Shown: one piece after another, positions 60,938 to 64,000 of the stretch
Position numbering within the stretch: position 1 is the stretch's first letter
Layout: each line of letters begins with the position of its first letter
Origin: Bdellovibrionaceae bacterium UBA6502
GTDB taxonomy: Bacteria; Bdellovibrionota; Bdellovibrionia; Bdellovibrionales; UBA840
DNA: 64,000 bases
Assembly: GCA_002436415.1 (NCBI GenBank)
Contig: DJMA01000032.1
Location: 53,157-117,156 of the forward strand
Direction of reading: 5' to 3'
Notes under the pieces: model-generated
Seen by the model: the letters and a program-made list of their open reading frames with translations, nothing else
Told to the model about the DNA's origin: nothing
Databases searched by the model: none
Made by a program: the position numbers and the translations under genes

Positions 60938-62494
60938 ATGTTATTAAGTTTGATTTTATTTGTTCCAGTGATCGGTGCCGCTTTGGTGGCCTTAATGCCA
61001 AATGAAAAATTGGTTCGACCGATTGCTCTTTTCGCCTCTCTAGTTGAGTTGGGCTTAGCTTTATTTTTATTACAAAATTTTGACAGCACAACGGCAGCTA
61101 TGCAGTTTGTAGAAAAAAAAGAATGGATAGCTAGTTTTGGAATCAACTACTTCTTAGGAATAGATGGTATTTCTCTTTGGCTAGTGATCTTAACCTGCTT
61201 TTTAACGCCAATAATTATTGTGGGATCATGGGATTCCATTTCAGAAAGACTTAAAAGTTTTCACGTCAGCCTTTTAGTTTTACAAACAGCTATGCTGGGG
61301 ACATTTCTTTCTCTAGATATGGTTTTGTTTTATACCTTCTGGGAATTGAGTTTAGTTCCGATGTACTTCATGATCGGTATTTGGGGTGGTTCTAGAAGAA
61401 TTTATGCGACGGTTAAATTCTTTATCTTTACCATGTTTGGCTCTGTTTTTATGTTAGTGGCCATGATCAGTTTGCTCTACCTTACCAAGCAGCAACTAGG
61501 TTTTTACTCAGCATCCATTTTAGATTTCTATAGATTGGATATACCTTACATTCGGGGTGCTTGGCTGAGTCCACAAACATTAATGTTTATCGCTTTTAGT
61601 TTAGCATTTGCCATTAAGGTTCCAATGTTTCCAGTGCACACTTGGTTACCCGATGCACATACCGAAGCGCCTACTCCGGGCTCCGTGATATTAGCTGGGG
61701 TTATGTTAAAAATGGGAACTTATGGTTTTGTGAGGTTTTCAATTCCTTTGTTCCCCGATGCTGTTGAAGAATGGTCATGGTTCTTTTTGTTTATCGGTGT
61801 TGTGGGAATGATCTACGGTTCTTTGGTCGCCATGGTTCAGACTGATATTAAAAAGTTAGTTGCCTATTCATCGGTAGCTCATATGGGCTATGTTGTTTTA
61901 GGTTTGTTTGCGTTGAATTCATATGGTTTTTCAGGAGCCTTATACCAGATGTTAAATCATGGTATTTCAACGGGAGCTTTGTTTTTGTTGGTGGGGATGA
62001 TTTATGATCGTACTCATAGTCGAGAGATTGCAAAATATGGTGGACTGGCCAAAGCCATGCCAATCTATAGCATCTGTTTTTTCATAATCACTTTATCGAG
62101 CATTGCAGTGCCGGGAACGAATGGTTTCATCGGAGAATTTTTAATCTTAATGGGAACATTTATTTCAGCTCCGATTTTTGGAATTTTAGCAGTTACAGGT
62201 GTAGTTCTTGGTGCGGCCTATATGCTTTGGATGTTTAAGAGAGTTTTCTTCGGACAAGAGGGAGAGCTGATACTTAAATACAAAGAGCATGGTGGTCTGA
62301 AAGATCTAAATCCGAGAGAGCTTGGTTTAATGGTAGTAATGATAGTAATGGTTTTTTGGATGGGAATTTTTCCAAAACATTTCTTGGACTATTCTAAGGA
62401 GAGCCTAGATCATTTGACAGAAAACTACGGTCAATACGAATTGTCGATGAAAACAGATATTAAAGAGCAGTTAACTGCTCAAATTGAAAGATAG
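60938..62494 (+). CDS. nuoM: NADH-quinone oxidoreductase subunit M
   Basis: 518 residues. Antiporter-like subunit with intact channel residues: VLFYTFWELSLVPMYFMIGI, AIKVPMFPVHTWLPDAHTEA, PTPGSVILAGVMLKMGTYGF, and NGFIGEFLILMG. Overall typical length. Starts four bases after nuoL. Confidence 0.97.
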   Translation: MLLSLILFVPVIGAALVALMPNEKLVRPIALFASLVELGLALFLLQNFDSTTAAMQFVEKKEWIASFGINYFLGIDGISLWLVILTCFLTPIIIVGSWDSISERLKSFHVSLLVLQTAMLGTFLSLDMVLFYTFWELSLVPMYFMIGIWGGSRRIYATVKFFIFTMFGSVFMLVAMISLLYLTKQQLGFYSASILDFYRLDIPYIRGAWLSPQTLMFIAFSLAFAIKVPMFPVHTWLPDAHTEAPTPGSVILAGVMLKMGTYGFVRFSIPLFPDAVEEWSWFFLFIGVVGMIYGSLVAMVQTDIKKLVAYSSVAHMGYVVLGLFALNSYGFSGALYQMLNHGISTGALFLLVGMIYDRTHSREIAKYGGLAKAMPIYSICFFIITLSSIAVPGTNGFIGEFLILMGTFISAPIFGILAVTGVVLGAAYMLWMFKRVFFGQEGELILKYKEHGGLKDLNPRELGLMVVMIVMVFWMGIFPKHFLDYSKESLDHLTENYGQYELSMKTDIKEQLTAQIER

Positions 62495-62501
62495 GTAGGG
62501 C

Positions 62502-63968
62502 ATGGAAAATATTATTGGCATTAAAGATGTAGCTTTAGTATCTCCACTAATCGCAGTGTTTTTAACAAGCTTATTTCCAATAGCGATTAAAGTTTTAAGA
62601 GGTAACAAAGAGCAATCCTCTGTCATCACTTTGTTTCAAGCTCTATTAGGGATAGGAGTTGCAATTGCATTGATTCTAACTCAAGCAGCCGACGCTTCTG
62701 TTTCGGCTTTTGTAGGGGCTTTGAGATTTGATGGCGCCTCAAAATCTATGTCTATTGTTGTTTGTTTAATCGCGGCATTAAGTCTTTTTATTAGTCATGG
62801 AAATGTAAACACCAAAGGCAAACAGTTTTCAGAGCATGTATTTTTAATGTTAAATGCGTTGATCGGAATGTTTGTCATGATATGGGCCAACGATTTAATA
62901 GTTGTTTTTATCGGTTTAGAAATTATGTCGCTTGCACTTTATATGTTGGTGGCTCTAAGCCATGAACAAAAACTAGCGAAAGAAGCGGCCTTTAAATATT
63001 TTATTTTAGGTAGTTTGGCTTCAGCGATTTTCCTATATGGAATTGCATTGTTGTATGGAAGTGTTGGAAGTACTTATTTTGATCAGGTAACAGAGATTGC
63101 ACCAAGCGCTATTGGTAACGACACTGTTTTTATGATGGGTTCTTTATTAACTTTGATTGGAATGTTGTTTAAAGTTTCTATCTTCCCATTTCATTCCTGG
63201 ACACCTGATGTTTACCAAGGAGCACCTACTTCTTTAACGGCTTTTATGTCAACGGGAGTTAAAATAGCTTCTTTCGCTGTTATTTTACGTTTTATATCTA
63301 CGGGTGTGATCGCAGATATGGGCGGTATTTTTGAAATTTTACAGTTTTTGGCAGTACTGACAATGTTGGTGGGTAATATCGCTGCCATTGTCCAAGATAA
63401 TTTCAAACGAATTTTGGCTTACTCTTCCGTTGCACATAGTGGATATATTTTAGTTGGTGTGATTGTTACTGGCTTGGGAGTTGATTCGAACATTGGATAT
63501 TCATCTACCTTGTTCTATCTTTTTACTTACGCACTTGTAAATATTGGTCTTCTTTCTCTGATTAGCAGCATGGAAAGTAGAGAAGAAAGCACGATCATGG
63601 TTCAAGACCTAAGAGGTCTTGGCAAAAAGAAGCCAGGCCTGTCATTAGTGATCACGGTATTACTATTGAGTTTAGCAGGAATACCACCCTTGGCTGGATT
63701 TTTCGGTAAGTTCTATATTTTTGCTGGCGCGATCGACATGGGTTTATATTGGTTAGCACTATGGGGTGTAGTGAACTCCGTGATTTCGGTATACTACTAT
63801 TTACGCCCAATTGTTATGATGTATATGAAGGATGCTGAAGAAGGCCAAGAAGAGGTAAGACCTGAACTACTTTCTTATTTGAATATAGGAATTACTTTTG
63901 GCTTGGTTATTTTTCTTGGAATCTTTAGTGGGAATTTATTTGAGTATCTAAAAAACATTGGATTATAA
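62502..63968 (+). CDS. nuoN: NADH-quinone oxidoreductase subunit N
   Basis: 488 residues. Third antiporter-like subunit. Channel Glu in IGLEIMSLALYMLVALS and Lys in MLFKVSIFPFHSWTPDVYQG, followed by GAPTSLTAFMSTGVKIASF. Last gene of the fourteen-gene series; the few bases that follow (AAAAAAAGGGCCCG) begin a possible terminator that the window edge cuts. Confidence 0.96.
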   Translation: MENIIGIKDVALVSPLIAVFLTSLFPIAIKVLRGNKEQSSVITLFQALLGIGVAIALILTQAADASVSAFVGALRFDGASKSMSIVVCLIAALSLFISHGNVNTKGKQFSEHVFLMLNALIGMFVMIWANDLIVVFIGLEIMSLALYMLVALSHEQKLAKEAAFKYFILGSLASAIFLYGIALLYGSVGSTYFDQVTEIAPSAIGNDTVFMMGSLLTLIGMLFKVSIFPFHSWTPDVYQGAPTSLTAFMSTGVKIASFAVILRFISTGVIADMGGIFEILQFLAVLTMLVGNIAAIVQDNFKRILAYSSVAHSGYILVGVIVTGLGVDSNIGYSSTLFYLFTYALVNIGLLSLISSMESREESTIMVQDLRGLGKKKPGLSLVITVLLLSLAGIPPLAGFFGKFYIFAGAIDMGLYWLALWGVVNSVISVYYYLRPIVMMYMKDAEEGQEEVRPELLSYLNIGITFGLVIFLGIFSGNLFEYLKNIGL

Positions 63969-64000
63969 AAAAAGGGCCCGAGTGATCTGTCCCCCTAAAA

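Noticed and set aside
1..64000. tRNA or rRNA genes, CRISPR arrays, insertion sequences, prophage or defence genes
   Set aside because: None could be recognised by reading; gene content and spacing are those of a core origin region.

Overview
The window is an AT-rich bacterial chromosome segment that spans the replication origin. It has no rRNA or tRNA genes, insertion sequences, prophage genes or CRISPR arrays that I can see. Its gene content points to a didermic predatory or delta-proteobacteria-like lineage, most likely Bdellovibrionota (Bdellovibrio/Bacteriovorax type). The pointers are ETF genes beside a SurA/PpiC chaperone cluster, two ATP synthase b-type subunits, a bactofilin following parAB, many short lipoproteins, and an F-type ATP synthase split into Fo and F1 blocks on either side of the origin. 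The taxonomic call is inference.

Layout. (1) 1-4055, minus strand: the start of a small exported Cys-rich protein and a large SNF2-family helicase. (2) 4514-14895, plus strand: etfB-etfA with a terminator, then an acyltransferase (DUF374-like), three consecutive PpiC/SurA-type periplasmic foldases, pdxA, a phosphohexomutase and a shortened uvrA. (3) 15149-16242: a lipoprotein and a 53-residue membrane peptide, closed by a bidirectional terminator. (4) 16317-27605, minus strand: dnaA, an origin region, dnaN-recF-gyrB-gyrA, a TPR lipoprotein, then atpZ-atpI-atpB-atpE (the Fo part). (5) 27842-34019, plus strand: rpmH-rnpA-yidD-yidC-jag-mnmE-mnmG. (6) 34020-37586: four parS-like sites, a patch of nested inverted repeats, a small lipoprotein, then parA-parB-bactofilin. 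(7) 37917-43663: the F1 operon with both b subunits. (8) 43666-51448: a NagZ-type glycosidase, an outer-membrane-like protein, an M13-like metallopeptidase and mfd. (9) 51534-63968: fourteen tightly packed membrane-protein genes.

The origin is unusually legible. Between dnaN and dnaA lie two AT-rich blocks, five consecutive TAG triplets (a DnaA-trio array), a short GC-rich segment and about five DnaA-box-like 9-mers, in the order expected of a basal unwinding system. Genes on either side point mostly away from the dnaA-rpmH gap, and parS sites lie 8-9 kb from the origin next to parAB.

The most interesting region is 51534-56600. Seven membrane proteins of no obvious family precede a complex I membrane-arm operon (nuoA-H-J-K-L-M-N, without B-G or I). 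In order, number, relative size and several local sequence echoes, the seven look like a second, strongly diverged copy of the same A-H-J-K-L-M-N series. The acidic and lysine residues of the proton channels appear to be gone. The frames are intact, overlap one another and have good ribosome binding sites, so this looks like a maintained, translationally coupled membrane module rather than decay. I think it is the best candidate here for an undescribed system.

Other oddities are a UvrA that has lost its insertion domain, absence of rsmG from its usual place between mnmG and parA, a ParB with a long charged insertion, and an ATP synthase c subunit with part of a sodium-site signature.
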